DNA of 64,000 nucleotides. It comes from Nocardiopsis eucommiae. GTDB taxonomy: Bacteria; Actinomycetota; Actinomycetes; Streptosporangiales; Streptosporangiaceae. The notes under the pieces were generated by a model that had not been told where the DNA came from, made no database searches, and saw nothing but the letters and a program-made list of their open reading frames with translations. The stretch covers positions 1,364,001 through 1,428,000 of the forward strand of contig CP074402.1 of assembly GCA_018388625.1 (NCBI GenBank). The letters are read 5' to 3'. Positions 8,859 to 18,037 of the stretch are shown here, piece by piece (positions within the stretch are counted from its first letter, which is position 1; each line of letters opens with the position of its first letter). The translations under genes and the position numbers were made by a program.

Positions 8859-9060
8859 TTAGATATTATATATCTTCTGGTATTTGTCTAGGATGGAAAG
8901 TGATTGACCCTCCATGCGAAGCTTGGCTCGGGATATGGCGATTTCTTTGATTTCTTCTGGCGAACATCCAAGCCAGCGCATTGCATTTAGTGAAATGCTG
9001 ATAATATCCACCATCTCACGCGCCATGGCTTCGCGGTCGTTATTCTTTAGGTGACAGTGC
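8859..9060 (-). pseudogene. C-terminal fragment resembling MazG-type nucleotide pyrophosphohydrolases
   Basis: The frame ending at 8859 codes for about 60 residues that look like a helical MazG-like C-terminus: AREMVDIISISLNAMRWLG, then CSPEEIKEIAISRAKLRMEG and ILDKYQKIYNI. The E-x2-D helix and the spaced R-x3-R-x-G segment fit that fold, but the assignment is by eye and weak. Upstream of about 9060 the frame only continues as antisense of the next gene, so the N-terminal part appears lost. The break coincides with the truncated 5' end of the divergent zinc-ribbon gene. Confidence 0.35.
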
Positions 9061-10259
9061 GAGCCAGCGCCAACCGTGCAGGTAAGCCAGGCAGGTGTAC
9101 CTCGTGCATTGATGGCATCTTCCGAAATCTCGGCCTGAATCCCATTGGTCCGCACGTTAACTCCAAGTCTCCGCGGCCGTACACATGCCTCGACTGTGGA
9201 AAACCGGGAGAGATTTCCTATGCCGAAATCCGGGGTAAGCGTCCTTCTGAAGATATGTCCCCATGTTGGTCGTGCATGTGTCGAGATGTTTTTGAGAGTG
9301 GATTGAAGTCGGATCCCTTGAAATGGGACATAACGACTGAGCAGGCCGCCCAGATGATTTTGGGAGACAGCTTCGTTGCTCGAGGAGAGGGCGGTGGGAT
9401 TCTGAGTTTTGCCGAGCTTGCTGAGCAGATGGAGCACCCGTGGTCACTCGTCTCGATTGAGTGCATGGTGTGCCATTCCACTCAACAGTGGAGTGCTGCC
9501 ATGAGTCTAAGCCTTGCGGGCAGATCGAAGGGGAACTCCTGTTTCGCATGCCTATCCCAACCCATGGCCGAAGATCAAGATCGGCTCTTCGCCCATCTTG
9601 GTCTGGTCCGCGGCCATTCTGGATATGCCAGGCTCGGTGACAAGGTTCGGGCTCACTGTGCTGATCCCGATTGTGGGGCTGAGCGACTAGTCTCGTTCAG
9701 CGAACTCGCCCGTGGTGCCGCGCCATGCCTGAGCTGTCTTGAAGCTGCTGATCCCGGTGCTCCACACCTGGTATACATCGTTCGGTTTCCCGCGATGTAT
9801 GCATGGAAAATCGGAATCACCAACACCCAGGCTCGACACGATCGGATTGCTTCTCACCGAGCTCGTGGCGGCGAGCTGTGTGAACTGCGCGAAGTGCCAA
9901 ATAGAGAAGCCGCTCGAACGGTCGAGAGTCGTGTTCTTGAATCAGTCAGAGATTTTCCGAGTGCGTGCGGACCTCGAGGATTTCCACAGGGCGGATACAC
10001 CGAGACCTGGAGTTTCGATGGCCCCGAGATTGATCTGAATGATCTCATAGAGAGACTGATGAAGGACGAAGCCCCAGGCTTCGACCGGCTTAGAGAACTC
10101 AGAAATTACTTTTCCAAGGCCCCTGTGTCTATCGAGGAAATCTCCGATTTCGTGCGCGTACAGACCGAGGATGTGAACGGAGACGACGTGCACATCGTCA
10201 GTTTAAGCGAATCCGAGGAGCAGATCCTGCACAAGATTCGCGCCCGGCGCGCAACTTGA
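9051..10259 (+). CDS. Zinc-ribbon repeat protein with C-terminal GIY-YIG/T5orf172-like domain, probably N-terminally truncated
   Basis: The 402-residue protein carries tandem zinc-ribbon units with Cys pairs at about 46/49 and 72/75, 138/141 and 164/167, and 203/208 and 226/229. The C-terminal part has VYIV (241-244), WKIGIT (252-257) and, further on, PQGGYTET, the pattern of actinobacterial GIY-YIG-superfamily nucleases. A lone CTSC pair at residues 16-19 looks like the back half of a ribbon whose front half is missing. A stop codon (TAG 9048-9050) directly precedes the GTG start, and no good ribosome binding site is visible. Family function is unproven. GC content is lower than in the flanks. 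It is the only sizeable gene inside the tRNA-Arg island. Confidence 0.75.
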   Translation: MTVRASANRAGKPGRCTSCIDGIFRNLGLNPIGPHVNSKSPRPYTCLDCGKPGEISYAEIRGKRPSEDMSPCWSCMCRDVFESGLKSDPLKWDITTEQAAQMILGDSFVARGEGGGILSFAELAEQMEHPWSLVSIECMVCHSTQQWSAAMSLSLAGRSKGNSCFACLSQPMAEDQDRLFAHLGLVRGHSGYARLGDKVRAHCADPDCGAERLVSFSELARGAAPCLSCLEAADPGAPHLVYIVRFPAMYAWKIGITNTQARHDRIASHRARGGELCELREVPNREAARTVESRVLESVRDFPSACGPRGFPQGGYTETWSFDGPEIDLNDLIERLMKDEAPGFDRLRELRNYFSKAPVSIEEISDFVRVQTEDVNGDDVHIVSLSESEEQILHKIRARRAT

Positions 10260-10606
10260 AGGGTTCGGGATCAGAATAGCCGTACCCCCTGCTCTCAGTG
10301 GTGTATAAAAGTGGTGTCCAACGAGTGGGGAAACGCGGTCACGCACTTCACTTAGGGTACCTACCCGTCGATGTTACAGGACGCGATTCGGGTGGCGTTG
10401 GAAGCAGCCTCGCTGTTGTTCGTGGAGCGGCGTCCTGGCCGTGGCGTGGGGGTGGCTGACGCGTCCGGGCGGGGTCCAGGGTGGGGCCCTGCGGGTTGTT
10501 GAGGTCGGTCGTGGCCGCACGGGCCGTGTTAGCCCCCTGGCTGGGCATCGGTAGGCAGACGCGGATTCGCCCCGGTGAGGGCCCCAGAGCCACTGAACGG
10601 CAAAGT
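10260..10606. other. Non-coding right part of the island
   Basis: This stretch lies after the zinc-ribbon gene and before the right repeat. Open frames on both strands lack start signals and have the Arg/Pro-rich composition of chance frames. No integrase, excisionase or replication gene is seen. Confidence 0.45.
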
Positions 10607-10778
10607 GCTCCAGGAGGTGGATCCCCACCTGCACTCACCTTGTACGGGGGCACGCCAGGAGCACACATCGTCCCGGAACGCCGCGAGGACCTCTTGCGAG
10701 GTCCTCGTGTACCCCGTCTGACCTGGGGTTTTTGGTGCACCCAGCAGGATTCGAACCTGCGACCGTCGGATTAGAAGT
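10607..10778. repeat. Right attachment-site-like repeat overlapping the tRNA-Arg gene
   Basis: This is the partner of 8349-8517. The identical 33-bp core is 10746-10778, within the tRNA; the rest covers the tRNA 3' end and the two hairpins downstream of it. Because both copies share the flank beyond the tRNA, the element either carried a long host-derived attP or arose by duplication of this locus. Confidence 0.7.
10683..10733 (+). terminator. Double hairpin with T-run between the zinc-ribbon gene and tRNA-Arg
   Basis: The first hairpin is CGAGGACCTC / GAGGTCCTCG; the second is ACCCC / GGGGT followed by TTTTT on the plus strand. It would stop plus-strand transcripts from the island before they enter the tRNA, and the stems may also act on the minus strand downstream of the tRNA. 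An imperfect copy lies at 8430-8470. Confidence 0.6.
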
Positions 10779-10808
10779 CCGATGCTCTATCCACTGAGCT
10801 ATGGGTGC
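10733..10808 (-). tRNA. tRNA-Arg (anticodon TCT), CCA encoded
   Basis: A full cloverleaf can be drawn on the minus strand. The acceptor stem is GCACCCA/TGGGTGC, the D-stem GCTC/GAGC, the anticodon stem TCGGA/TCCGA with loop CTTCTAA (anticodon TCT), and the T-stem GCAGG/CCTGC with TTCGAAT. The discriminator base is A and CCA is encoded. Its 3' half is the integration core of the island to its left. Confidence 0.96.
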
Positions 10809-11109
10809 TCGCTTAAGTTGTAGCGCCTGGTCGCGCTGTGTGCCCGGATCGTGGCCCGGGGGTGGCGACCTGCGTGGCTGCTGCCCTCGGGGAGACATCC
10901 TAGGGCATTCGGAGGATGTCACCCAAGAGAGGGCAAAGTCTGACCAACTACGGTGATTCGTAGTTGCGTCTCGTTACCACGTGTGTTCCACCAAACCGGG
11001 CGCTATGGGCCTCGCGCACCACGTTACCGGTGATTAACCCCTGGTGTGCTGCTGTGTGGCGGGCGTTTCGTGAACTCCAGGGTTCTTGGCCCCGTCGGAG
11101 TGCCCCGGT
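10809..11109. other. Intergenic stretch upstream of tRNA-Arg, with an inverted repeat
   Basis: There is no coding signal. CAACTACG and CGTAGTTG form a perfect 8-bp inverted repeat around GTGATT at 10945-10966. It could be an operator or a small hairpin; no partner gene is obvious. The tRNA promoter should lie near 10820-10850 on the minus strand. Confidence 0.45.
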
Positions 11110-11166
11110 TCAGAAGATCCACCACTGGCCGAGCAGGATCGCGAGCGACGCCACCGTGAACAGCAT
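11110..11166 (-). CDS. Possible 18-residue membrane peptide
   Basis: MLFTVASLAILLGQWWIF is preceded by a good ribosome binding site (GAAGGGGAG) and followed by TGA. It would form one short hydrophobic helix with an aromatic end. The case rests only on the start signals and composition; no homologue is known to me. It lies downstream of the DUF6232 gene on the same strand, about 170 bases away. Confidence 0.3.
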   Translation of the reverse strand: MLFTVASLAILLGQWWIF

Positions 11167-11336
11167 GCGCTCCCCTTCAGGAAAGACTCTAGGCTGCTCT
11201 ACGTGTATGAGCGAATACAATGCGTGGCAAACATGGGTTTGCCGGGGTTTGGTGACGTGTTGGCCAGCGGAGGGTGCTCGAACGCCGGTGGGGTTGGAAT
11301 CCAGGATCGGCCGCCGTGGTGGCCGATCCTGGCGGG

Positions 11337-11845
11337 TCAGGCCGCGAGACCGCGCGCGTAGTTGACCTGTTGGTTGACGTGCTGCACGTAGGACCGGTTG
11401 CTCACCATGATCTGCGTGGAGTGGTAGTGGCCCGCGCCCTGCACGGTGACCTGGACGTGCCCGGTGGTCCGGTCCTCCTTGACGAGGAGGATCAGCAGGC
11501 CGAGGAGGCAGGTCCACCAGAAGATGAGGATGGCGACGATGATCGCCCACACGGGGGTGCTGCGCTCGGTGCGGCTCATGTCGCTGACGGTCCACACCGT
11601 CCCCTGGATGGGGAAACGGCCGGACGGGGTGATCACCGTGTTCTGCGTGATCGCGATGTCCCCGATGGTGTCGAGGGTGGGTTCGTGCGGCGTGCCGCCG
11701 CCGAAGGGCTGGTATCCGCCCGTCGGTGTGCCGTAGGGCTCCAGTTGGCCGCCGGTGTGCGGATCGGGGGCGGGCCCCACCCGGGGGTGCCGCCGCTGGG
11801 CTGCTGCCAGGGCTCACCCTGATGGGGGTCGGGGTACTGGTTCAT
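11337..11845 (-). CDS. DUF6232 family membrane protein (one frameshift)
   Basis: About 169 residues. A Pro/Gln/Gly-rich N-terminus (MNQYPDPHQGEPWQQPSGG) leads into a domain with two adjacent hydrophobic stretches (VWAIIVAILIFWW, LLGLLILLVK) and ends with HVNQQVNYARGLAA, typical of DUF6232. One missing C near 11777 separates the first 25 residues from the rest. Function of the family is unknown. The start at 11845 is the only in-frame start joining the typical N-terminus. No co-transcribed partner is evident. Confidence 0.75.
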
Positions 11846-12077
11846 GGGCCGATTGTGTCAAAGGAGGTGGCCGTGTCCGGTGTCCGTCCGGGCGGGCGAC
11901 GGGTTGTGGCCGGATGTGGCCAGTGTCCACGGTGTGTGTCAGTGGCGGTGCAGGGTGCTCCTACGGGTTTCCGCAGGTGTGGCCTGGGTCACCGCAAACC
12001 CGACTCCTCGGATGCCGGGGTCCAGTTTCTGCGGAAAAACGTGAAAGTCTTTCGCACTTTGCGTCCCTCTACGTACC

Positions 12078-15037
12078 ATGCGGCTGATCCATCGCCCGCA
12101 CCCCCAGGTGGTGACCCCACATGCCCCCGTACCTCCGACCCGCACCGCCCCGACGGCTCCGCATGGGAGCCGCGGAGCGGCCCTCGCGATCTCCGCCTCG
12201 TTGGTCGCCGCGCTTCCCGCCACCCCCGCCCTGGCCGCACCGGAGGACTACTGCGCCCCCGGGGCCTGCCTCGACATCCTGCCGCCGGGCCAGAACGGCA
12301 GCGCCACCCTGGTGGAGATCCTCGGCCACCAGGTCTTCGGCACCCGGCCCAAGCACTCGTCGAGCCAGCTCGACATGTACGACAACCTCGTCCACCACTA
12401 CGACGGGCTCACGGACGAGAGCCTCGACGACTTCTTCATCGACGCCACCTTCGGTGTCGACGAGGGCGACGTCGACCGTCGTTACCAGCCGCGCGACGAC
12501 GTCACCATCACCCGGGACCGGCAGCACGGCATCCCGCACGTCCAGGGCACCACCCGCGAGGGCACCATGTTCGGTGCCGGGTACGCGGCCGGTGAGGACC
12601 GTCTCTTCCTCATGGACGTCCTGCGCCGGGTCGGCCGGGGCGAGCTCACCTCCTTCGCCGGCGGTGCCGAGGGCAACCGCGGGCTCGAACAGGACCTGTG
12701 GGGCACCGCGCCCTACACCGAGGAGGACAAGCAGGCCCAGATCGACCGGGTCGCGGACAGCGGTGAACGCGGCGCCCAGGCACTGGCCGACGTCGACGCC
12801 TATCTCGCGGGCGTCAACGCCTACATCGACGAGGCCGACAGCGGCCGGTACTTCCCCGGCGAGTACGTCCTCACCGGTCACAAGGACGCCATCACCAACG
12901 GCGGGGAGATCGAGCCCTTCACCCCCACGGACGTCGTCGGCATCGCCGCGATGGTCGGCGGGATCTTCGGCGGGGGCGGGGAGGGGAGGTCCAGGCCGCG
13001 GTCGTCCTGGCCAACTTCCAGGACCGCTACGGCGCCGAGGAGGGCCTGGAGCTCTGGCACGCCTGGCGCATGGAGAACGACCCCGAGGCCGTGGTCAGCG
13101 TCGACGGCGAGTTCCCCTACGCCCAGACCCCGGACGACCCGGTGGGCGAGGTCGTCCCGGACGACGGCTCCGTCGAGCCCTACAGCATCGTCCACGACGA
13201 GTACGGGTCCGCCGCCGCCACGGCGCAGAGGGCCGAGGCGGAGCAGAGCGAGGCGCCCGGCGCGGACGCCCCGACCGTGGAGGAGCTCTCCGACGAGCAG
13301 CGGGCCGAGCTGGAGCAGATGGTCGAGGACGGCGACCTGTCCGCCGCCGAGGGCATCTTCGAGGACGGCGTCCTGCCGGAGGGCTTCCTCGACCCGCGCG
13401 GGATGTCCAACGCCCTGCTGGTCTCCGGACAGCACACCGAGAGCGGCAACCCCGTCGCGGTGATGGGCCCGCAGACCGGCTACTTCTCGCCGCAGCTGCT
13501 GATGCTCCAGGAACTCCAGGGGCCCGGTATCAGCGCCCGGGGCGCCTCCTTCGCGGGCGTGAGCTTCTACGTGCAGATGGGCCGCGGCGCCGACTACGCC
13601 TGGAGCGCCACCTCGGCGGGCCAGGACATCACCGACACCTTCGCGGTGGAGCTGTGTGAGACGGACGGCTCCGCCCCGTCGACCTCGTCGCGTGCCTACG
13701 TGGACTCCTCGGGAGGGTGCTCGGAGTTCGAGGAGCTGAGCGTCAGCAACGACTGGACGCCCACCATCGCGGACGGGACCCCGGCCGGGGGCTACACCCT
13801 GACCTCCCTGCGGTCCGAGTTCGGGCTGGTGCGGTCGTTCGCCACGGTCGACGGCGCACCGGTGGCCTTCACCGAGCTGCGGTCCACCTACATGCGCGAG
13901 GTGGACTCCATCCTCGGGTTCCAGCGCTTCAACGACCCCGAGCAGGTCACGTCCGCCGCGAGCTTCACCGAGGCGGCGGAGGACATCGGGTACGCGTTCA
14001 ACTGGCACTACGTGGACGACACGGACATCGCCTTCATCAACTCCGGCGCCAACCCGGTCCGGCTGGCGGGCACCAACCCGACCCTGCCGATCGACGCCTA
14101 CTCCGGCTCCGGCTGGTCCGGCTGGGACCCGGCCACGAACGAGGCCGAGTACCACCCGCAGTCCGACCACCCGCAGGAGATCAATCCGGACTACATCGTC
14201 AACTGGAACAACAAGCCCGCGCAGGGGTACACGTCGGGCTGGTCCACGGGGTCGGTGCACCGCAACGACCTGCTGGACGGCCGGGTGGCCGGGCTGATCG
14301 GGGACGGGCACCAGTTCACGCCCGCCTCGCTCACCGCCACGATGATGGAGGCCGGGGTCGCGGACCTGCGCGCCGAACAGGTCCTCCCCCTGCTCCTGGA
14401 GGTGATCGACACCGAGGCCGTGGACGACCCCGAGCTGGCCGGGACGGTCGAGTCGCTGCGGGCCTGGACCGAGTCCGGCTCCCTGCGGCGCGAACCCCGG
14501 CGCGACGCCGGGTACTACGACCACGCGGACGCCATCCGCGTGCTGGACGCCTGGTGGCCGCTGCTGGTCCGGGCGCAGTTCGAGCCCGGTCTGGGCGAGG
14601 ACCTGTACACGCAGCTGACCCGCGCCGCCCAAACCGACGAGTCACCCTCCGGGGCGATCGGCGGCGGGGAACCCGGCAGCGTCAACCAGAGCCAGGCGCA
14701 CCGGGGTTCGGCGTTCCAGTACGGCTGGTGGTCCTACGTGCACAAGGACCTGCGCTCGGTCCTGGGCCAGGAGGTGGACGGCACGCTCGGAGACCAGGTC
14801 TACTGCGGCGAGGGTGACGTCGACTCCTGCCGCACGGTGCTCCTGGACAGCCTCGCGGCGGCCGCCGCCACCCCGGCGGGCGACGTCTACCCCGGTGACG
14901 GCCACTGCTCGGCCGGTGACCAGCTCTGCGCGGACACCGTGATCCACCAGTCGGTGGGCGGCATCGACATGTGGCCGATCGCCTGGCAGAACAGGCCCAC
15001 CTACCAGCTCGTCTACCAGTTCTCCGGCGGCAGGTGA
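12078..15037 (+). CDS. Secreted penicillin acylase family (S45) amidase (one frameshift)
   Basis: About 987 residues. A signal peptide (hydrophobic core AALAISASLVAALPATPALA) precedes the mature part. The alpha-chain has ITRDRQHGIPHVQG and AAGEDRLFLMDVLRR, typical of S45 enzymes. Autocatalytic cleavage should occur before Ser at about residue 443 (DPRGMSNALLVSG), making that Ser the N-terminal nucleophile of the beta-chain. Family members split side-chain amides of penicillins, N-acyl-homoserine lactones or acylated peptides; substrate is open. A frameshift near 12975-12985 lies in a G-rich run. The ATG at 12078 has no clear ribosome binding site, and GTG codons near 12108-12111 are alternatives. 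A terminator follows. Confidence 0.88.
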
Positions 15038-15064
15038 CCGGGGACCGGTCCCGGCGGTGACGGA

Positions 15065-15106
15065 CGCGGCCCGCGACCCCTCGACGACGGGGAGTCGCGG
15101 GCCGCG
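15065..15106 (+). terminator. Terminator after the penicillin acylase gene
   Basis: A GC-rich hairpin of about 17 bp (arms CGCGGCCCGCGAC and GTCGCGGGCCGCG with a short bulged top) starts 28 bases after the stop codon. Confidence 0.75.
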
Positions 15107-15198
15107 ATCGTGCATCCGTTGGGGGATCTTGTGGTGTGACGGGTTTGTGTGGGTAGCTTAAGGACTACCCGAAACCACAGCGGGAGGGCCACGGGAAC

Positions 15199-15681
15199 AT
15201 GCCTGTCTGGCTGATCTGGATCATCCTCGCGGCCGGTCTCGGCGTCGCGGAGTTCCTCACCCTGACCTTCGTGCTGGGACTCCTGGCGGCCGCAGCCCTG
15301 GTCGCCGGAGTCCTCGGCGCCATCGGCCTCCCGGTGGTCGTGCAGATCATCGGTTTCGCCGCCGCGTCCGCCGCCGGACTGATCCTGGTCAAACCGATCA
15401 TGGACCGCCAGCTCAAGCGCGGTCCGGACGTCCGTTCCGGCACGGCCGCGCTGGTGGGCCGCTCCGGCGTCGTCCTCCAGAAGGTGGACGCCGACAGCGG
15501 CAGGGTCAAGCTCCAAGGAGAGGAGTGGTCGGCACGCAGCCTGGACGAGGACCTGGTGATCCCGGTGGGGGCGCACGTCGACGTCATGGAGATCGACGGC
15601 GCGACCGCCGTCGTCTACCCGCGTGAGGCCCTGCCGGACCCACCCGAACTGCCCGAACGGAACCGTCCCGACCAGGACTGA
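15199..15681 (+). CDS. NfeD family membrane protein
   Basis: 160 residues. Three or four hydrophobic helices fill residues 1-75 (LIWIILAAGLGVAEFLTLTF; GLLAAAALVAGVLG), followed by an OB-fold domain (RSGTAALVGRSGVVLQKVD...). NfeD proteins pair with SPFH proteins to organise membrane microdomains, and indeed an SPFH gene follows 96 bases downstream on the same strand. The ATG at 15199 begins a complete first helix. No frameshift. Confidence 0.9.
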   Translation: MPVWLIWIILAAGLGVAEFLTLTFVLGLLAAAALVAGVLGAIGLPVVVQIIGFAAASAAGLILVKPIMDRQLKRGPDVRSGTAALVGRSGVVLQKVDADSGRVKLQGEEWSARSLDEDLVIPVGAHVDVMEIDGATAVVYPREALPDPPELPERNRPDQD

Positions 15682-15777
15682 CCGGGGCGGACGCGGCGCA
15701 CCCGCCGCCGAGCCGCGAGCTCCCCAACCGAACACGGAACCACGACCACAGCCACATCCCCGGACGAGGTGCGGAAC

Positions 15778-16866
15778 ATGGAATCTGCGATACCGCTCAT
15801 CATCCTCGCCGTCCTGCTGGTAGCCGTCGCCCTGTCGGCGATCCGGATCGTCCCGCAGGCGCGCGCCTACAACATCGAGCGCTTCGGGCGCTTCATCCGC
15901 ACCCTCGACCCGGGACTGAACTTCATCATCCCGGGGGTGGACCGGGTGAACACCAAGTTCGACCTGCGTGAACAGGTCTTCACCTCGCGCCCCCAGCCGG
16001 TCATCACCGAGGACAACCTCGTTGTCAACATCGACACCGTCCTCTACTACCAGGTGACCCAGCCCAAGGCCGCCGCCTACGAGGTGGCCAACTACATACA
16101 GGCCATAGACCAGCTCACCGTCACCACGCTGCGCAACGTCATCGGTTCCATGGACCTGGAGAAGACGCTCACCTCGCGCGAGGAGATCAACACCCGGCTG
16201 CGCGGGGTCCTGGACGAGACCACCGGCAAGTGGGGTATCCGGATCAACCGGGTCGAGATCAAGGCGATCGACCCGCCGCCCACCATCAAGGAGGCGATGG
16301 AGAAGCAGATGCGGGCCGACCGCGACAAGCGCGCGGCCATCCTGCACGCCGAGGGTGAGCGGCAGGCCCGCATCCTCAAGGCGGAGGGCGCGCGCCAGCA
16401 GGCCATCCTGGAGGCCCAGGGTGACCAGCAGGCGGCCATCCTGCGGGCAGACGGTGAGGCCAAGGCGATCGAACGCGTCTTCCAGGCCGTGCACACCAAC
16501 AACGCCGACGCCAAGGTGCTCGCCTACAAGTACCTGGAGACTCTGCCGAGCCTGGCCGAGGGCGAGGGCAACACCTTCTGGGTGATCCCGGGTGAGCTGA
16601 CCGAGGCGGTGAAGAACGTGAGCCACGCCTTCGCCGGTGACGCCGCCATGTCCGCCCCCTCCACCACCAAGGAACAGGCCCAGGAAGGCGAGTCGGATGG
16701 TCCCGCGCAGATCACCGGCCCGGATCCGGCCCAGGCCTCCGCCTCCGCGCAGGCGGCGCAGGAGGCCGCCGAGGCCGCCGAGCAGGCCGTCGCCGACGCG
16801 CGCGACGACGTGCGCAAGGCGGGTGCGCGGTTGGGAACGCCTCCGGACCCGCGCGAGCAGGAGTGA
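15778..16866 (+). CDS. SPFH/Band 7 (stomatin-prohibitin type) protein
   Basis: 362 residues. One N-terminal helix (AIPLIILAVLLVAVALSAI) anchors a Band 7 domain (about 25-200; ERFGRFIRTLDPGLNFIIP, DTVLYYQVTQP). A long Ala/Glu/Arg/Gln coiled coil (about 180-240, repeated AEGERQARILKAEGARQQA-like units) and an acidic Ala-rich tail follow. Such proteins oligomerise under the membrane and help protease and transporter quality control. I chose ATG 15778, which has GAGGT seven bases upstream, over GTG 15769. It forms a unit with the NfeD gene before it. Confidence 0.93.
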   Translation: MESAIPLIILAVLLVAVALSAIRIVPQARAYNIERFGRFIRTLDPGLNFIIPGVDRVNTKFDLREQVFTSRPQPVITEDNLVVNIDTVLYYQVTQPKAAAYEVANYIQAIDQLTVTTLRNVIGSMDLEKTLTSREEINTRLRGVLDETTGKWGIRINRVEIKAIDPPPTIKEAMEKQMRADRDKRAAILHAEGERQARILKAEGARQQAILEAQGDQQAAILRADGEAKAIERVFQAVHTNNADAKVLAYKYLETLPSLAEGEGNTFWVIPGELTEAVKNVSHAFAGDAAMSAPSTTKEQAQEGESDGPAQITGPDPAQASASAQAAQEAAEAAEQAVADARDDVRKAGARLGTPPDPREQE

Positions 16867-16879
16867 GGGGTGGAACGGT

Positions 16880-16910
16880 GACGGCGGGCCTCCGTGAGGG
16901 GCCCGCCGTC
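16880..16910 (+). terminator. Terminator after the NfeD-SPFH unit
   Basis: GACGGCGGGCC and GGCCCGCCGTC form a perfect stem 14 bases after the SPFH stop. Confidence 0.75.
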
Positions 16911-17000
16911 GTGTGGTGAGGGGTCGTGTGACCGCCGGGGCGGGGCTCAGCGGCCCCGAGGAGCAGCCCCAGGGGCCGTTCCGTACCCGTCGGGCGGGGC

Positions 17001-17966
17001 TCAGACCAGCAGCAGTTTGCCGGTGGTGCCCCGCGAGGAGAGCGCGGACTGCGCCGCCCCCGCCTCGTCCAGGGTGTACCGGCCACCGATCCGCACGTCC
17101 AGGCCGCCCTTCTCCACCAGGGAGAACAGGTCACCCGCGCGTCCCAGAAGCTCCTGGCGGTCGGCCACGAAGTAGGCGAGCGAAGGCCGGGTCAGGTACA
17201 CCGAGCCCGCGCTGTTGAGCCGCTGCGGGTCCACGGGTTCCACCGCGCCGCTGGACTGCCCGAACAGGGCCAGGACACCGCGCGGGCGCAGGGACTCCAG
17301 GCTGGCGTCGAAGGTGTCGCGGCCGACCCCGTCGTACACCGCCGCCACGCCCTCGCCGCCGGTGAGCTCGCGGACGGCCGGGGCCACCGGGGTCCGGGTG
17401 TACCGGATGATCTCGTCGGCACCCGCCTCCCGGGCGATCCGCTCCTTCTCGTCGGTGGACACGGTGCCGATCACCCGGGCGCCGCGGGCCTTGGCCAGCT
17501 GGGTGACGAGCAGCCCGGTGCCGCCCGCGGCGGCGTGCACCAGCACGGTCTCGCCCTCGGCCACGGGGTGGACCGCGTGGGTGAGGTAGTGGGCGGTCAT
17601 GCCCTGGAGCATGAGCGCGGCGGCCTGTTCGGTGCTGACGGCGTCGGGGACCGGAACGAGCAGGGACGCCCTGACCACGGCCTGGTCGGCGTACCCGCCC
17701 GGCGCCATCGCCCAGGCGACCCTCTGGCCGACCCGGAGGTCGGTGACGCCCTCACCCAGGGCGGAGACCGTCCCGGCGGCCTCCATCCCGGGGACGTAGG
17801 GGAGCGGAACCCGGTAGGCGCCCGAGCGCTGGTAGACGTCGATGAAGTTGACGCCTCGCGCCTCGACGTCCACGAGCGCCTCACCGGGGCCCGGAGCGGG
17901 GCTCTCGGCCTCGGTCAGTCGCAGGACCTCGGGTCCGCCGTACTCCTCGATCACGATCGCGCGCAT
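17001..17966 (-). CDS. Zinc-less quinone oxidoreductase (MDR family)
   Basis: 321 residues. The GroES-like half (MRAIVIEEYGGPEVLRL, NFIDVYQRSGAY, PGMEAAG) lacks the zinc ligands of alcohol dehydrogenases. The Rossmann half has HAAAGGTGLLVTQLAKARGA, the NADPH-binding AAGGTG motif. This is the QOR subfamily, which reduces quinones with NADPH, often as one-electron donors. The start at 17966 has GGAGGAGAACC upstream. It is intact. The kinase gene lies upstream on the same strand, 71 bases away, without coupling. Confidence 0.92.
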   Translation of the reverse strand: MRAIVIEEYGGPEVLRLTEAESPAPGPGEALVDVEARGVNFIDVYQRSGAYRVPLPYVPGMEAAGTVSALGEGVTDLRVGQRVAWAMAPGGYADQAVVRASLLVPVPDAVSTEQAAALMLQGMTAHYLTHAVHPVAEGETVLVHAAAGGTGLLVTQLAKARGARVIGTVSTDEKERIAREAGADEIIRYTRTPVAPAVRELTGGEGVAAVYDGVGRDTFDASLESLRPRGVLALFGQSSGAVEPVDPQRLNSAGSVYLTRPSLAYFVADRQELLGRAGDLFSLVEKGGLDVRIGGRYTLDEAGAAQSALSSRGTTGKLLLV

Positions 17967-18037
17967 GGTTCTCCTCCGGGGCGGGACACCGCCGGGCCGG
18001 TGCGGGGCCGTCACGGCGCCCGCGTCGGAGGCCCGGC

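Noticed and set aside
12878-14632. Minus-strand open frame opposite the penicillin acylase gene
   Set aside because: It is antisense to a recognised S45 enzyme with an intact catalytic Ser; no independent support.
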